A stretch of 64,000 nt of DNA, from positions 20,816,875-20,880,874 of the forward strand of contig OY755170.1 of the NCBI GenBank assembly GCA_963576735.1, in the 5' to 3' direction. Under the pieces are notes generated by a model. The model ran no database searches. It saw nothing but the letters and a program-made list of their open reading frames with translations, and had not been told where the DNA came from. Of the stretch, positions 1-12,079 are shown one piece after another. The stretch's first letter is position 1, and every line of letters starts with the position of its first letter. This DNA comes from Bedellia somnulentella. Lineage: Eukaryota > Arthropoda > Insecta > Lepidoptera > Bedelliidae. A program made the translations under genes and the position numbers.

Positions 1-485
1 TTAACTAGATATCGCGTGTTGTAAAACAGCCATCTCTGTCACACTTACTTAGTATTGTATACTGTCATCTCATTCTAACCGATATCCTGAAACGATAAAA
101 TAGCGCTCGTGCTAGCTCTCTAGTGGAGGCAATAACAGTTTGGTGTATATTGTTGCAGCATTTTATTTTTGATAAACTGACACGTAATAATCGGCTAGAT
201 GTTTGTTAGCCAGGGTTAACAGCAAAATGCAACAATACTTTCCCTAATGAAGCTTCCCGCTAGCAGCTATTTCGGGGGAGTTTGGTGACAAACACTGTGA
301 CACGTGAATTATATATATATATACGATATTCCTAATGACAGAACTGATATTAATAACAGGGCATTGTTTCAAGATTCTGTTTTATACACCACAACCTACA
401 CACTGCATCACTAGCGTTGACTACTGGTTTTAATTTAGTTAGAATGTGGTTAGAATGTTTTGAGTTCATGAAAACCTAATGTAGG
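1..485. other. Unassigned intergenic DNA
   Basis: No gene seen. Near the right end (about 440-485) is a decayed copy of the GTTCATGAAAACCTCATGTG flank that elsewhere accompanies the tRNA-like inverted-repeat element. Confidence 0.4.
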
Positions 486-1108
486 GATCATCTTCTATAC
501 TATAATAAGGCTGTAACGAGGTCAAAAACAATATAAACCGGTGGAATATGTTTAATTTTCGATACTGAAGCCAAATTTGCGGTTTTTGTAAAAAATGACT
601 GTCTGTCTGTCTGTATGTCCAGTCCGGTCATCACGTTAATTCTACCAAACGGATCTTGATCAAATTTGGTATGAATGTAGCTTATACACCTGGCGAACAT
701 ATAGAACATCATTTATCCCGGATTTCGCAAGGGTTCCTACAGGAACATAACTTTTATATAGCTCCCCATATTTACACGATTCATTTTTTCATCAAACGAC
801 ATTATCAGACTCTTCATTAACAGTCTTTTTGGAAAAAATAATTGTATCATCCATTTTCATCAAAATAAGTGTCAATTTAATTGTTTATCTATAGTGTGAC
901 TACTAGATATATAGCTTATCAAAATTTTGAAGTCAAAACTAGCGTCTTCGTGGCGTAGCGGTATAGCGTTCGGTTAATACTAATCGAACGGAAGACCCAG
1001 CTTCGAATCTCAGCCATCGCAATCTATTTGGTTTTTTTTTTGCCTTGGTGTTATCATAGAATAATAGGAAGCGCTATTCCTTCTCTTTCACATTCAACTA
1101 TGCGAATA

Positions 1109-1227
1109 TCTATACTTATAATAAATCTGTAGAGAGGTCAATTCTGTACATGAAATATATTTTCAAAATAACCATCAGGTGGTGATTAGGTATCGATACT
1201 GATGCCAAAAATGCAATCAGTAAAATT

Positions 1228-1273
<46 letters not shown>

Positions 1274-2090
1274 GGTTTGTATGTTCCTTATGGAAACAAA
1301 AACTACTCGACGGATTTTAACGAAACTGGGTACAATTATTCTTCATACACCTGCGCAGGTTTTTGTATACTTTCCAGCAGAGTAGTAAAGGGGAATTTTG
1401 GGTAATTTTGGGAAAAAGGGAGAAGTTACTCCATTTTTTAAGCTTCCGTCGCGTGTGCAGCCTCAATGGTTAAACTTACATAGAAATCATGTATGACGGA
1501 AATAATCTTCACAAAATTATCTAAAAAAAATCCTCAACAGTTTATGTCTATCTTTTACAGTTGACTCACAATAACACGTGTAATTTATGATAGCTTAGCA
1601 GTTCGGATCATTCTGATTATATTTGTTTAGTCTTACGTTTGTAAACGTCTCACTCATCCCAAATTTAAAAACGGTAACATTATTACCTATTCAATAAAAA
1701 AAGAATCATAGAAATCGGTAGACAAACACTGAAATTATACATAAAATAAGCCATCGCGCCCGTGATCAAAACCAAATCTTTACTAATTTACATATAACAT
1801 ACTAGATGGCGCGAGTAGTTGCATCCTGAATCAGGTAATGATTTATTTTTTAGATTGTTATAAATACTTCATAGCGTTTTATTTTAAAATTTGCTATTAA
1901 ACGGAAATACTGAACCGTTCATCAAAGCGCATTTAAAATCACCAAACTACACTGTTTAGGGAGTGCTATAAATTTAATAAATTGAAAACATTGCGCTGAA
2001 TTTCACAATGCTTGAGCAGTGACTGAAGAAAGAAACCCCAGATATTTAAAGAAACAACGCTACCCATGCGAAGCTGGGACGATCCACTAG
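1109..2090 (+). mobile_element. Non-autonomous Helitron, 982 bp
   Basis: Begins TCTATACTTATAATAAATC and ends GGGACGATCCACTAG, inserted between A and T as Helitrons do. The paralogous locus at 24591-24610 has the uninterrupted target ATGCGAATATGTATGAATAA, fixing both ends. Nearly identical in sequence to 57341-58260. Confidence 0.88.
1231..1273 (+). repeat. (GTCT)n microsatellite
   Basis: About 11 units inside the Helitron; the related copies at 57461 and 31454 are shorter, so the run has expanded here. Confidence 0.95.
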
Positions 2091-2183
2091 TGTATGAATA
2101 AAGATAATTGAAAGTATATTGTATGAATTTAGCGTAATAATTTGGTAGGTTTGAGAATATGTTTATAACTTTTTTATTAACTA

Positions 2184-2606
2184 CTAGCTTTTTCCCGCGA
2201 CTTCGTCCGCGTGGACTTCATTTTTTGCATATGGTTTACATTCGAAATACCGAAACACTATCTCAACTTCTATTTTTTATATTAATATTCCCGCGGGCGT
2301 TGTAAAGGATATAAAGGACATTGAGGCTTTTCAAGTGATTGTTGGGCGATGCAGTTGGTGACCCATCACTAATTACCTTTATTTAACTACATTTTCCCTA
2401 GTCTATTTCCAAAAGTGGATGAAGAATTACTTTCTCTGAAGCAATGGCTACCCTCTTATGGAATTTATTATGGTGGTCACTGACCGTTGGTGATAGCGGG
2501 AGAGCTTGCAGCGGTTGCTCGGGAATATGGCGATGGTTAGTGGTGAATCTCCATACAAAATAATCGCGGAAGTGAAGGGATAGTGCTTGCTATTATAATA
2601 TATAGA
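2184..2606 (-). mobile_element. Non-autonomous Helitron, 423 bp
   Basis: Read on the - strand it begins TCTATATATTATAATAGCAA and ends GGACGAAGTCGCGGGAAAAA then GCTAG, flanked by T. Its middle contains a rearranged piece of the RTE-tailed ~240-bp family. Confidence 0.75.
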
Positions 2607-2693
2607 TTGCTATTTCTTATCTAACAAAACAAAAAAAAAAATACAAAAAACTTGAATCACCTGAGATACGAATCCGGAACGATTGATTCATAA

Positions 2694-3715
2694 TCTATAC
2701 TAATATTATAAAGCTGAAGAGTTTGTTTGTTTGAACGCTAGGATCTCAGGAACTACCGAATGAAATTAAAAAAATATTTTTGTGTTGGATAGTCCATTTA
2801 TTGAGGAAGGTTTTAGGCTATATATCATCACGCTGCGACCAACATGAGCAAACTATCAGCGAATAATGTTGCAAAAACGGGGATAATTATTCGTACTAAG
2901 GCTTCCGTTGTGTGCGCTGCGGCTTAAGTTACCCAAAAAGTATGTACAAAGGAATTATTCCTCTTAAAATTATCTGAATAAATGTCCGCAACAGTATATA
3001 TGTCTATCTTTTAAGATTGACTTACTATAACCATTTTTATGGTAAATAAATTTGGTCGAATTTAATGCATAATTGCCATAATGTTTTATCAACATAATAT
3101 TAATTCTTTATCCAAATAAATATGTTGTTGATTGAGAGTATTTAATTGAGAACAAAATTGTCCTTGACATCACTTAATTTAAATAAACATCTTAGAAGAT
3201 AATACAATTTTAAAATTACTCCGTAACAAAATTTACACGCGTGCATGAAGCGCAGGAAAAGACGCTGCGCTGGCCGGCGAGCGAGGTCATCTGCGCGAGA
3301 AGCTTATGTTTAAGCCTAATTCTATTAATATTATAAATGTGAAAGTTTAGATGTTTGTGTGTTTGTAGCTAAATGAAGACAAATTCATAGAACGCATTTA
3401 AAATAAAATTTACAGGAAGCCAGATAATGATCTAATTAACACAATAGGACACTTTTTATCCCAGAAAAATTAAGAGATCAATAAATTTTCTTAAAAAATT
3501 GTTAAAAAGACTAACTGACTAAGAATCAATGCTCAGCCGAAACTACTATACTTATAAACTTAAAACTTATGAAGTGAAAAAATTGTGAGGACGCTATGAA
3601 AAACACCTTTTTTCTCATCGCATGACAGAGACCCTCAACAGGTCAGTTAAATATTTCAGTTTGACGACGTGAAAGTCTACACTTTTGACAGTACGAAGTC
3701 TGTGGGGTCAGCTAG
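2694..3715 (+). mobile_element. Helitron, possibly nested
   Basis: Starts TCTATACTAATATTATAAAG after A and ends TGGGGTCAGCTAG before T. A second Helitron-like start (TCTATTAATATTATAAATG) at 3321 suggests one element inside another. A short GC-rich patch lies at 3240-3305. Confidence 0.65.
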
Positions 3716-3984
3716 TAGTTACATAAAATCGTTTGCAATAGAATCCAACAATCATGTAAACAAATATGGCGGACTGACATTGACAGCGTATTGTTTATGC
3801 CCATAGTGATGTCATAGTGTTCTAAATTAATTTTAATTAAATTTATTTTTCTAATTATTTTAATTTTAAGTCATAGACTATGGCCCATAGTAGGATAGGT
3901 ACTAAAATAAAACTGACTAAATAGATTAAATATATAAGCGATAGACTATAAAATAAAACTGATTATATATAAAAAAAGTGTTTA

Positions 3985-5610
3985 TTAAAACAAATTTAAA
4001 TCTTCATCATCACTATCAGAAGTGTCGCCGGTGACCGTAATTATAAATGGAACCACTGTGTCATCGCTTGCCGTGTCTAAAATGCCGTCGAGCTTTTTCA
4101 TTTCTTCCTCTTCCTTTAGGACGTGACTTACTCATTTCGACCATTGTTCGGCTCCGATTCTCGCCAACCCCTTCGTTCAATAAAGTTTTTATTTCCGCCA
4201 TTTTAAAAGATTTGTTATTTCTCCCAACATACGACTTAACCTGTGCCCAAATGAGCTCAATTGGGTTGAGTTCGCAGTGGTAGGGAGGAAGGCGAAGCAC
4301 AGTTATTCCTTTCGATGCGGCGAGCTCGTCAACGTATTTTGTAACATACATACATACATATACTCACGCCATTAATTCCCATTGGGGTAGGCAGAGACTA
4401 TCGATCGCCACTTCGTACAATCCTGACAAACCTCTCTAGCTTCGTTTACATCCATCAATCTTTTCATACATGCTCTTTTATTCTTCATACTTCGGACGCC
4501 AGCCTTTTTGAGCACACTCTCAATTTGGTCCAAGTGTGTTCTCCGTGGTCGTCCTCTACTAACATTACCATCCACACTAGCTCTATAGATCCCTTTTACC
4601 AATTTTCTATCATCCATCCTCTCTATGTGCCCAAACCATCTCAACATTCCTTTTTCTATCTTTCTTACAATATCATCTTTCACACCACACTTTTCACGAA
4701 TAACACTATTTCTCACTCGGTCACACAATCTAACATTACAAATTTTTCTGAGGGACCTCATCTCTACTGCATTCACTCTGCTCTCATGCTTCTTCTGCCA
4801 CACCCAACATTCGCTTCCATACATAAGCGTAGGAACAAGAACAGCATCATGCACAGCCATTCGGGCCTTTTCAGACACCGATTGACTGATCATTAGGCTA
4901 TTCATTGCTCCATTTACAGCATTACCCTTTTTCACTCTTCTTTCAATGTCTTCATCACATTTTCCATCCCTTGTAAACAACCTTCCCAGATATACAAACT
5001 CCTTCACCTGTTCCACATCCTTACCATCAATCGCAATCACGCATTCTGTCACATCTTCCTGTCTCTCAAAAACCATCGTTTTGGTCTTGTCCACATTCAC
5101 CCTCATTCCCTTTCTTACAAAATACTCACATGCAATATTCATCATCTCTTGCAACTCTTCTGCCGATGATGCAAGTATCACTTGATCGTCAGCATACAAG
5201 AGGCATTTAATGATGAATCCACCCATTCTTAGTCCATAATCACTTTCACGCAACTCTGTCAAACAGTCATCCATGAACAAATTGAAGAGCCACGGAGAAG
5301 CTACACATCCCTGTCGGACACCCCTAGAGAAATATGTATTTTGTAACATAATTTATTTTATCAAATTTTGTGAGTAACTGTGCTTTTATTTCACTTGTTT
5401 CAAAAGCTATATTTTTGCTACGTAACCATTCTTGTATAGCATCCTTCCTCCAGCTCATGTTGGGCACTCGTTCGAGTTGGCGAGAATGGTATGGAGCATT
5501 ATCCATTACAATTACAGATCCCGGCAAAACAAAAGTCCAAAATGAGAATGCAAAGTCGTAGAAATCGGAAACAGAAAACACTAATGCACAGCGAACCCAC
5601 AGAACAGTAA
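3985..5610 (-). pseudogene. DDE transposase fragment interrupted by RTE
   Basis: The upstream part (about 5610-5351) reads PGSVIVMDNAPYHSRQLERV with the second catalytic Asp; after the RTE insertion the frame resumes with YVTKYVDELAASKG, then LPPYHCELNPIELIWAQVKS carrying the catalytic acidic residue. A frameshift near 4090 hides the true C-terminus, whose acidic tail DTSDSDDEDLNLF ends at a TAA at 3985. This matches IS630/Tc1-type DDE_3 transposases. It cannot be functional. Confidence 0.8.
4349..5335 (-). mobile_element. RTE retrotransposon, 5'-truncated, with 15-bp target duplication
   Basis: Flanked by the 15-bp direct repeat GTATTTTGTAACATA (4334-4348 and 5336-5350), which is host transposase sequence. 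Encodes the RTE reverse transcriptase from RGVRQGCVASPWLFN through LLYADDQVILAS to WRSIVSAYPNGN without a stop, and ends in the RTE tail GGCGTGAGTATATGTATG. The intact 300-codon frame suggests a fairly recent insertion. The endonuclease and front of the RT are missing. Confidence 0.92.
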
Positions 5611-6076
5611 ATGACTGTGAATGACAATTCTAATAAAATGGCCACCTGTAAATTTTTTAAAACTAACCATTATTTTTATGGCTTAGGATATAATCCGTTT
5701 TGGTTAATTATATTAAGCTCTTGAAAAAATATTTTTATTGTATTCAAATAATATTAAATTAAAATAATTTATTAAATTAAAAATAAAAGATAACTTCAGA
5801 TTACGAACAACACTAACTTTTCAATGACTTATAGAGTTCGATGAGTAAAAAACTAAGATGACAGCTTGTCAAATACTTCGAAATTTTTACGTTGCAAATG
5901 TTTTAACAAATTTAACTTATAAATACAAATTAAATCGTGTTGAAGATAATGTGAAAACAATGGTGCGTTCGTTAAAATCAGACTATGTTCATAATTGATC
6001 GTCAAATGTATGTGATTACGGAGTAATCGTGACAATTTGGTTTGTTTACATGATTGTTGGATTCTATTGCAAACGA

Positions 6077-6335
6077 GTTTACATACATACATATACGCAC
6101 GGCTATAAATCCCTAGATGGGGTAGCCAGAGCTAAGGAATCAGAAATTTCTCAGCCACTTTTGGAAAGTTCAGTGGGGAAAAGATGGTAAAATAAAGGTT
6201 GTTGGTGATGGGTCTCCAACCGCATCGCCCAAAAATCCCTTAATAGCCCCAATACCGTTAGTCGCCTCTTACGTACACCCGCCGGAAAGAATTGGGGTAG
6301 TGCTATTCTAAGCCGACACTACACAGCACTACATA
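6077..6335 (-). repeat. RTE-tailed short family B, full copy
   Basis: On the - strand: head AGTGTCGGCTTAGAATAGCA, central CGATGCGGTTGGAGACCCAT, 3' end CTACCCCATCTAGGGATTTA then GCCGTGCGTATATGTATG. It abuts the right TIR of the DNA transposon, inserting 3 bp beyond it. Confidence 0.75.
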
Positions 6336-6339
6336 ATAG

Positions 6340-6945
6340 TTCTAGTTAAATATGCGGCGGTGGCAAATTTACTTTCCGCCCACAGCTTCACCCGCGTGGA
6401 ATTCGGTTATATTGCGGTAAAAAGTATTTATCTATGCTATAATAATACTCTAATAAAGAAGAAACCATACCGCGATGTAGAAAGTTCAGACAGCGCCATC
6501 TATTGGTGAACATGCAAACAACGCCGCGCTTTTTTATAAGGTTTCACCTGAAAGGTTGAGGATTGCGCTGCTAAAATCCACAAAGTGAGGATGATGGGAA
6601 GTTTCCCGCCCTTGGTTAAAGCGTAAGATATCATCCCACTTCTTAAGTATCTTAAAAATACATCGTTACCACGTTTTAAAAAATACCCAGCGCCATCTCT
6701 TGCATTCCTCGAGAGCTAAATATTACCTTGTTTTAAACGATTCGCAGCGCAAGCAAACAATATTTTTGTTATCCCTCGGGAATATCATTTTTCCGGGATA
6801 AAATTACTGTGTTATTTAATCTGGACTTCTAACTATATGTCTGCAAAATTTCAAAGCAATCGGTTCAGTAGTTGCGGCGTGAAAGCGTCACAAATAAACA
6901 AACAAACAAACAACCTCACTTTCTCATTTATAATATTAGTATCGA
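6340..6945 (-). mobile_element. Helitron-like repeat
   Basis: On the - strand it begins TCGATACTAATATTATAAATG and has GTTTGTTTGTTTG and the TTTCACGCCGCAACTACTGAA block; the far end has a CCGCGTGGAATTCGG-type GC-rich terminus. The 3' CTAG is not followed by T, so the end is uncertain. Related 5' parts lie at 16645-16885 and 18079-18310. Confidence 0.5.
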
Positions 6946-6974
6946 TTTTTATACTAATACTCTCATAGATATAC

Positions 6975-7656
6975 TGTGCTATACTTACGCATAAATTAAT
7001 ATTCTGTTTAAGCCTCAGAATGCATAGTTAGTAAATAATAGCACATATCTCAATTTTAATTTAGTACCGCCATCTATAGACCGATGACTGATTGGCTGCA
7101 ATCTCTCATCAACAGTTAGTGTAGGGGGCAGCACCGGGTCGCCAAACTGCTATCCATACTTACTAAAGAAATTCTCATTTTTGAACATAGAAACTTGGTA
7201 CAAAATGGTTTGTTTCATGATTCTTATGAACAATTAAAAAGGATTTTTGGAACTCACCCCCTAAGGGATTGAAATATAGTATACAGATTTTTAATCTATA
7301 AATATACTGTAATTTAAAAATTTGAAACTTCATGCGATTGACTGATATAACAACTACAAAAAGGAATATATGAATTTCATCCATCAATCAATCATGAGTA
7401 TTTACTAACGGCTATAAATCCCAAAAAAGGGTAGCCACAGCTTCAAAGTAAGTAACTTTATCCACTTTTGGAAGTTGAATGGGGAAAAGGTAGTCAAATA
7501 GGTCTCCAACTGCATCGCCCAATAATCACTTAAAAAGTCTCAATGTTCTTTATATCTATCACAACGCCCACGGGAATATAAATATAAAAAAAAAACAGAA
7601 GTCAAGATAGTGCAAAAAATGTAGTCCACGCGGACGTGGTCGCGGGAAAAAGGTAG
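6975..7656 (+). mobile_element. Non-autonomous Helitron copy
   Basis: Matches 24720-25451 along its length (CTATACTTACGCATAAATTA near the start, TAGGGGGCAGCACCGGG inside). Ends GGACGTGGTCGCGGGAAAAA then GGTAG before T, the CTAG terminus having mutated to GTAG. It holds a partial copy of family B at about 7400-7520. Confidence 0.65.
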
Positions 7657-7669
7657 TTTCTAATAAATA

Positions 7670-7800
7670 AAGGAAAGAAAAATTACGACACTAGCGGGAA
7701 TCGAACCGACGACCTCCGGGTATACGCCCCCGTCGCTCTGACAATTGAGGTATAGTGCTATAATGGCTTCTAGTGCGAAATTGTTCTTTCCTTAGTTTCT
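7670..7800 (-). repeat. tRNA-like inverted-repeat element, single arm
   Basis: Read on the - strand it has tRNA-type D and T arms: CTCAATTGTCAGAGCG and GGTTCGATTCCCGC (a perfect B box). It is flanked by AATAAAGGAAAGAAAAATTA. It is not a tRNA gene: no acceptor stem forms. Confidence 0.65.
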
Positions 7801-7809
7801 TTTACACTT

Positions 7810-8970
7810 TTTAAAAAGGGGGTAGATAACGCTAACTTTACTTTATTTATTAGGTTTTAATTTATCATCATATCATTGTTCTACGAGATTATAGCACTGT
7901 CGTCAATATAGAGACAGGAAAATTTGAAGAAGCACCTAGTCTAGGTCGTATTTATAAAGTTATAAATCAGGTCAACGCACATGTAATATTAATATTTTAT
8001 GACGTGAACACGTAGGGTGGGCGGATGAAATATATTAACATAATCGAAGATCTCAAGCGTGATTTCGCAAATAGTGGTGTTAAATGAACTGTTTTATTGC
8101 AAAATAATCACTCTGCACCCACATGATACTATTTCCCTATGAAATCAACTAAAAACATCATCATCGTATTTCATATGTGTCTGCTACTAAGGGGCTCGAG
8201 AAGTTTGGCAAACCATATGTCGTATAAAGCTCTTAATTAAATGACATTACAGAAAAAAACACAATTGATTTTTGTAAAGATGAATATTTCCGTATTATTT
8301 GTATTTCGTAAAGCACTGATGCCGGGTACTTTAAATTCTAATGCAGTCGACACTAAGATTTTACATGTATTTTCACTTACCATAATATTTATTTGTACAG
8401 TTGCGAGAGTTATGATGCCGTCACTATAACAGATTTACATAGCCTTAACTTCTAAACGTATTTTACTGAACCATGACGCGTACATTAAAGTATAATTTGA
8501 CGCATATAATTTCAGCATCTAAAACATTAAATATAAAATTTAAAATATACAGTTTTTTAAATTCAAACCGCTTCAGTTCTGCGAGTTCTTGGAGACAGAC
8601 CTTTTACAAAACTTAACATGATCTATTTATTAAGTGGTAAGTTTTACTGTCCGAAAATAATAATGACGTCTAGTTGTACGCGTACAATTTTACCCTGAAA
8701 AATACTATACTGGGCCATTTTGCCAAATAAGTTGAATATTAACAAATATGATTGCGACATTAAAAGTTTTTATGGATTATTCCCAAAAGTCTATTTAATT
8801 ACTGAATGGCTTATTTACTATTTTGTGAAAAATTACGGAAAACAAATCGAGGAACCCTCGTCTGATTTTCATGCTTTTAGTAATGTAATTAGGTGCCTCA
8901 TGTTACATAAATTTACGTTACACAAAATGGATGCAATTAATACTACTTGAATAGATTTATACATGCATAA
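7810..8970. other. No gene recognised
   Basis: AT-rich intergenic sequence. The open frames here (for example 8720-8950) show no recognisable domain. Confidence 0.4.
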
Positions 8971-8974
8971 ATAC

Positions 8975-9205
8975 TAAAACTCACGGCACTAAATTCCTAG
9001 CCTGAGTTTTGGAATAAGAAATTCCTCAGCTACTGTTATAAGTTGTGTGGGGATAAGAATGTAAAATGAAGGTTTTTAATGATAGGTCTTTAACCTCATC
9101 GCACCAAAATCCCTATATAAGCTACTACTATTTCCTTAGACGCCTTTTACGAACACTCACGAGAAAAAATGGGCTAGTGCTATTCTAAGCTAACAATACA
9201 CAGCC
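8975..9205 (-). repeat. RTE-tailed family B, diverged copy
   Basis: Keeps GAGGAATTTCTTATTCC and the head ending TGTATTGTTAGCTTAGAATA on the - strand, with many substitutions. Confidence 0.6.
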
Positions 9206-9241
9206 AAGATTATAGAAATCACTTGAATCTAATCTAGATAA

Positions 9242-9416
9242 ATAAAAGATGTTATTAAAGGAAAGAAAAATTTCGACACTGGCGGGGTTCGAACCCGCGA
9301 CCTTCGGGTATACGTACGTAAGGTCGCGGGTTCGAACCCCGCCAGTGTCACGTAAGGTCGCGGGTTCGAACCCCGCCAGTGTCGAAATTTTTCTTTCCTT
9401 TAATAACATCTTTTAT
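9242..9416. repeat. Perfect 63-bp palindrome with three tRNA-like T arms
   Basis: Arms 9242-9304 and 9354-9416 are exact reverse complements; the loop (9305-9353) has a third copy of the 30-bp unit AAGGTCGCGGGTTCGAACCC... at 9320-9349. Each unit has a B-box-like GGGTTCGAACCCC. The outer arms carry AAAGGAAAGAAAAATTTCG, the terminal repeat of the tRNA-like element family. Confidence 0.9.
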
Positions 9417-9869
9417 TTATGAGTAATAATCCCCACATGAGGAATTCATGTCAAAAAACATTAAATTATCTAATCTAGATTTTTAGTTATTGCAAAATTA
9501 CTAGTACCCAAACTATAGTAGGCAATCGTAAGCCATACCTCATCTCGAATATATCAAACGACCCGCACTCGTACCCGTTTCATCGGTATATTCGCATCTC
9601 AATATAAATGGTCGAAATAATGATTATCTCCTCGGTAACCAAAACATACCAGCAGCATTAGTGTGCTTGACGATATCGCTCTTAATCATCTTATAGTGAC
9701 TCTTAATCATCTTATAGTAAACTGGAGGGGCATTGCTGTGGTTCTCCTTTGAACTGTGTTGCAAGTTGACTATGGAAAATCCTTCTGTTATAACGAAGCT
9801 GCCAGTTTGTGAGTATTTCAGTATTTCATCTAACACACGTATGCAAACTATTTCATATCAGATTTACGC

Positions 9870-10005
9870 CCGATTTCTGAATTGAGTATTCAAGCTGAGA
9901 ACGACTTAAGTAACGTTTTGTCTCATTCAGTTAATAAGATTTCAATGCGACAGAACGATACTTAAGTTGTTTGCAGCTGGAATACTCAATTCTGTCGTAA
10001 CTGTA
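9870..10005. repeat. Imperfect hairpin, about 45-bp arms
   Basis: GAATTGAGTATTC near 9881 and GAATACTCAATTC near 9982 are the outer ends; ACGACTTAAGT and ACTTAAGTTGT pair inside. Looks like a short MITE. Confidence 0.6.
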
Positions 10006-10129
10006 CCGTAAGATAATATATGTACATATTTTGAATGATTAGCTGAGTACATTTTTAAAAGCTGTATAAGTGGGATCAGCTCCTTTTCTTTCAGCCCTTA
10101 AAATGCTGAAAGAGTAGGATTAGATTTTT

Positions 10130-10245
10130 GAATACATACGAGTAACGATCGCAATTTTGTACGATCCTAGCAAACTTCTTGAGCTTTGTCAACATTCATC
10201 AACAATTTCATATATGCCCTTTAATTCTTTTTAATTCAGTCAACT
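10130..10245 (-). repeat. RTE 3' fragment
   Basis: Decayed RTE tail: TTGTACGATCCTAGCAAAC and ACATTCATCAACAATTTCAT match the 3' coding end of the RTE copies at 4.4 and 46.6 kb. Confidence 0.55.
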
Positions 10246-10249
10246 GCTT

Positions 10250-11810
10250 AATTAGGTTGTCGGACTAAAACAAATTGCTTAATACATGAAATTATTAACT
10301 ATTTTTAGGTGAGTTAATTGTTTTGTTAAAGGCAAGTACCAAAAAAATGTTTTTAAATTACGTGTTGACGAAGCTTATTATTTTAATTCTTAAAATAAAC
10401 TTTATGTAATGATGTTAAGTAGATAAACTGTCGAAAACGTCGCGCCGTGTTTCGGGTAAGATAGCAACATGTTATATTTTTTCATAAATTTAACAAGAGG
10501 GAATTAAAAAAAAATATCGAGTAACACTAAGGAAGTATTTTATTTTATTTTCTTGCGATGAAGCTGGATTATTAAATCCTATCATTAAATCATCCATCCT
10601 CATTCCAACTTTAAAAAGTGCCTGTACCTAAATAACTGATGATGATCCTCTGGCGCCTTAGCTTAAATTAAAAGTATGAGCAAATAAAAGGTACGGGAAG
10701 GTTATTTACAAAGCAATACCGCTTCTACACAACCAAACATGCCAAAACTCTATCTCCTTCAGGCACGTTTTTTTAGGAATGTCATATTTTTATACGTTTT
10801 ATGAGACGATACTTCTACAAGTATTTTAGTATACCCAGCAATAATTACGCAGCATTAAGTTTAAATACAAAATGTATATAAATAGTTTTGAATTAGACGG
10901 TGACTTAGTAGGTGGGTAAATTAGCTTCTGTGTCGGGGCCTTAGTCAACATTAACATACTAAAAATTACTTAATAGATTTTAGCCTTGGATGTTATTAAA
11001 TAATTATTATTAAATATAAAATTATTAATTGAACCATCAAAGTTATATCCAATACCAGAAGTCATTATTATACCAGCTTTGGGGCTATTTTGACCTTTTT
11101 TATACTATATAATTTATTTGTATTTATTAAATGAGACGTTATATCACTCGTATCCAATTTTTTTTTTCATATTTTAGTGATTAATGACATTTTGTCATTA
11201 TTAATTTTCATTCAAAAGGATGTCAGGCGATTAACTGCTTACTACTTTTATTTCGTCTGAACATTAGCTAATTATTAAAAACAGACAGGCTGTACAGTAT
11301 CAAATTTTGTGGGCTGGCACGCACTAACAAGCCATAATGTGCTCTCCCAAGTATGAAGTCTTCTTAATTTCAGATTTGTTTTATTACTGAATGAACTACA
11401 ACGGTACATTTCACGATTTTCACGTTGAATAAAATACATCACTGTTCGAATCACCTTATGTTTCATACTCAACGGAACTCTGAAACCAGTCCGTGTTAAT
11501 GGCAGCGATATAAACTAGAAACAAAATGTTTTACATTCATTACCGTCTTTTATAAGTTATAAAATTTAGTATTAAACAACAAAAGGCTATGTATTTCATA
11601 CCTTTTTATAACATCGTCGCCGGAAAAAGGTTGGATGTATTAATTATATTTTATTATCAGGCCCTGAATGGGTGTGCTACAATTTATTAGACTTATGTAC
11701 CGACACGAGACGGATTGAAGAATTTCGTATTTTATCTTTTATAGGCATTAATATTGTTGTGGAGTGGTGAAAACGAATAGATACAAATACTATAAACAAA
11801 TTAAACAAAC
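10250..11810. other. No feature recognised
   Basis: AT-rich intergenic DNA with no convincing reading frame or repeat. Confidence 0.4.
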
Positions 11811-11814
11811 ATTC

Positions 11815-12075
11815 TTACATGGACTCATCCCATTAGTTCTCGTTGGGTAGGCAGAGACTATCGATCGCCGCTTTGGTCCTTGTAAAGCTAGTCGAGCTGC
11901 ATTTTAATTATTAATATTTATTTTAAGGTGCTCTTGAGGCCCCTGGCCAGTTAAACAAATTCTCTATTTGATCTTAATGTGTCCGCCATTGTCGTCTTCG
12001 ACTTACATTATCATTCACATTGGCTTCTCGTGTATATCTCTTTCGCCACTTCACTTACGAGATCGGTTTCGATGA
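11815..12075 (-). repeat. RTE 3' fragments
   Basis: GTTGGGTAGGCAGAGACTAT at 11844 is the RTE tail on the - strand; CTCTATTTGATCTTAATGTG near 11961 is the coding end upstream of it, separated by unrelated sequence. Confidence 0.6.
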
Positions 12076-12079
12076 TGAT

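Larger units (their letters stand above)
492..2165 (+). repeat. tRNA-like repeat, split by a Helitron
   Basis: Starts TCTATACTATAATAAGGCTG, has a short (CTGT)n, and near 950-1010 a tRNA-like head: TGGCGTAGCGG fits the pol III A box and CTTCGAATCTC resembles the B box. A second copy lies at 24013-24680 without the inserted 1109-2090 segment. The opening resembles Helitron 5' ends, so classification as SINE or Helitron is unsettled. Confidence 0.6.
3729..6074 (-). mobile_element. IS630/Tc1-mariner-type DNA transposon, both TIRs kept
   Basis: Terminal inverted repeats of about 35 bp: CGTTTGCAATAGAATCCAAC at 3729 and its complement ending at 6074, continuing to TGTAAACAAA. The inside holds a broken DDE transposase on the - strand, itself split by an RTE insertion at 4349-5335. 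Without the insertion the element is about 1.36 kb. The N-terminal DNA-binding part of the transposase is not found, so this is a deleted copy. Confidence 0.8.

Noticed and set aside
950..1015. tRNA gene
   Set aside because: A and B box matches are present but no acceptor stem or anticodon arm folds; the sequence is repeated in the window, so it is a tRNA-derived repeat. The same holds for 7.7, 9.3, 18.7, 23.35, 34.13, 39.4 and 58.8 kb.
1202..1405. Open frame full of SVCLSVCL repeats
   Set aside because: Translation of the (GTCT)n microsatellite inside a Helitron; the same applies to 31454, 57434, 17447 and 24084.
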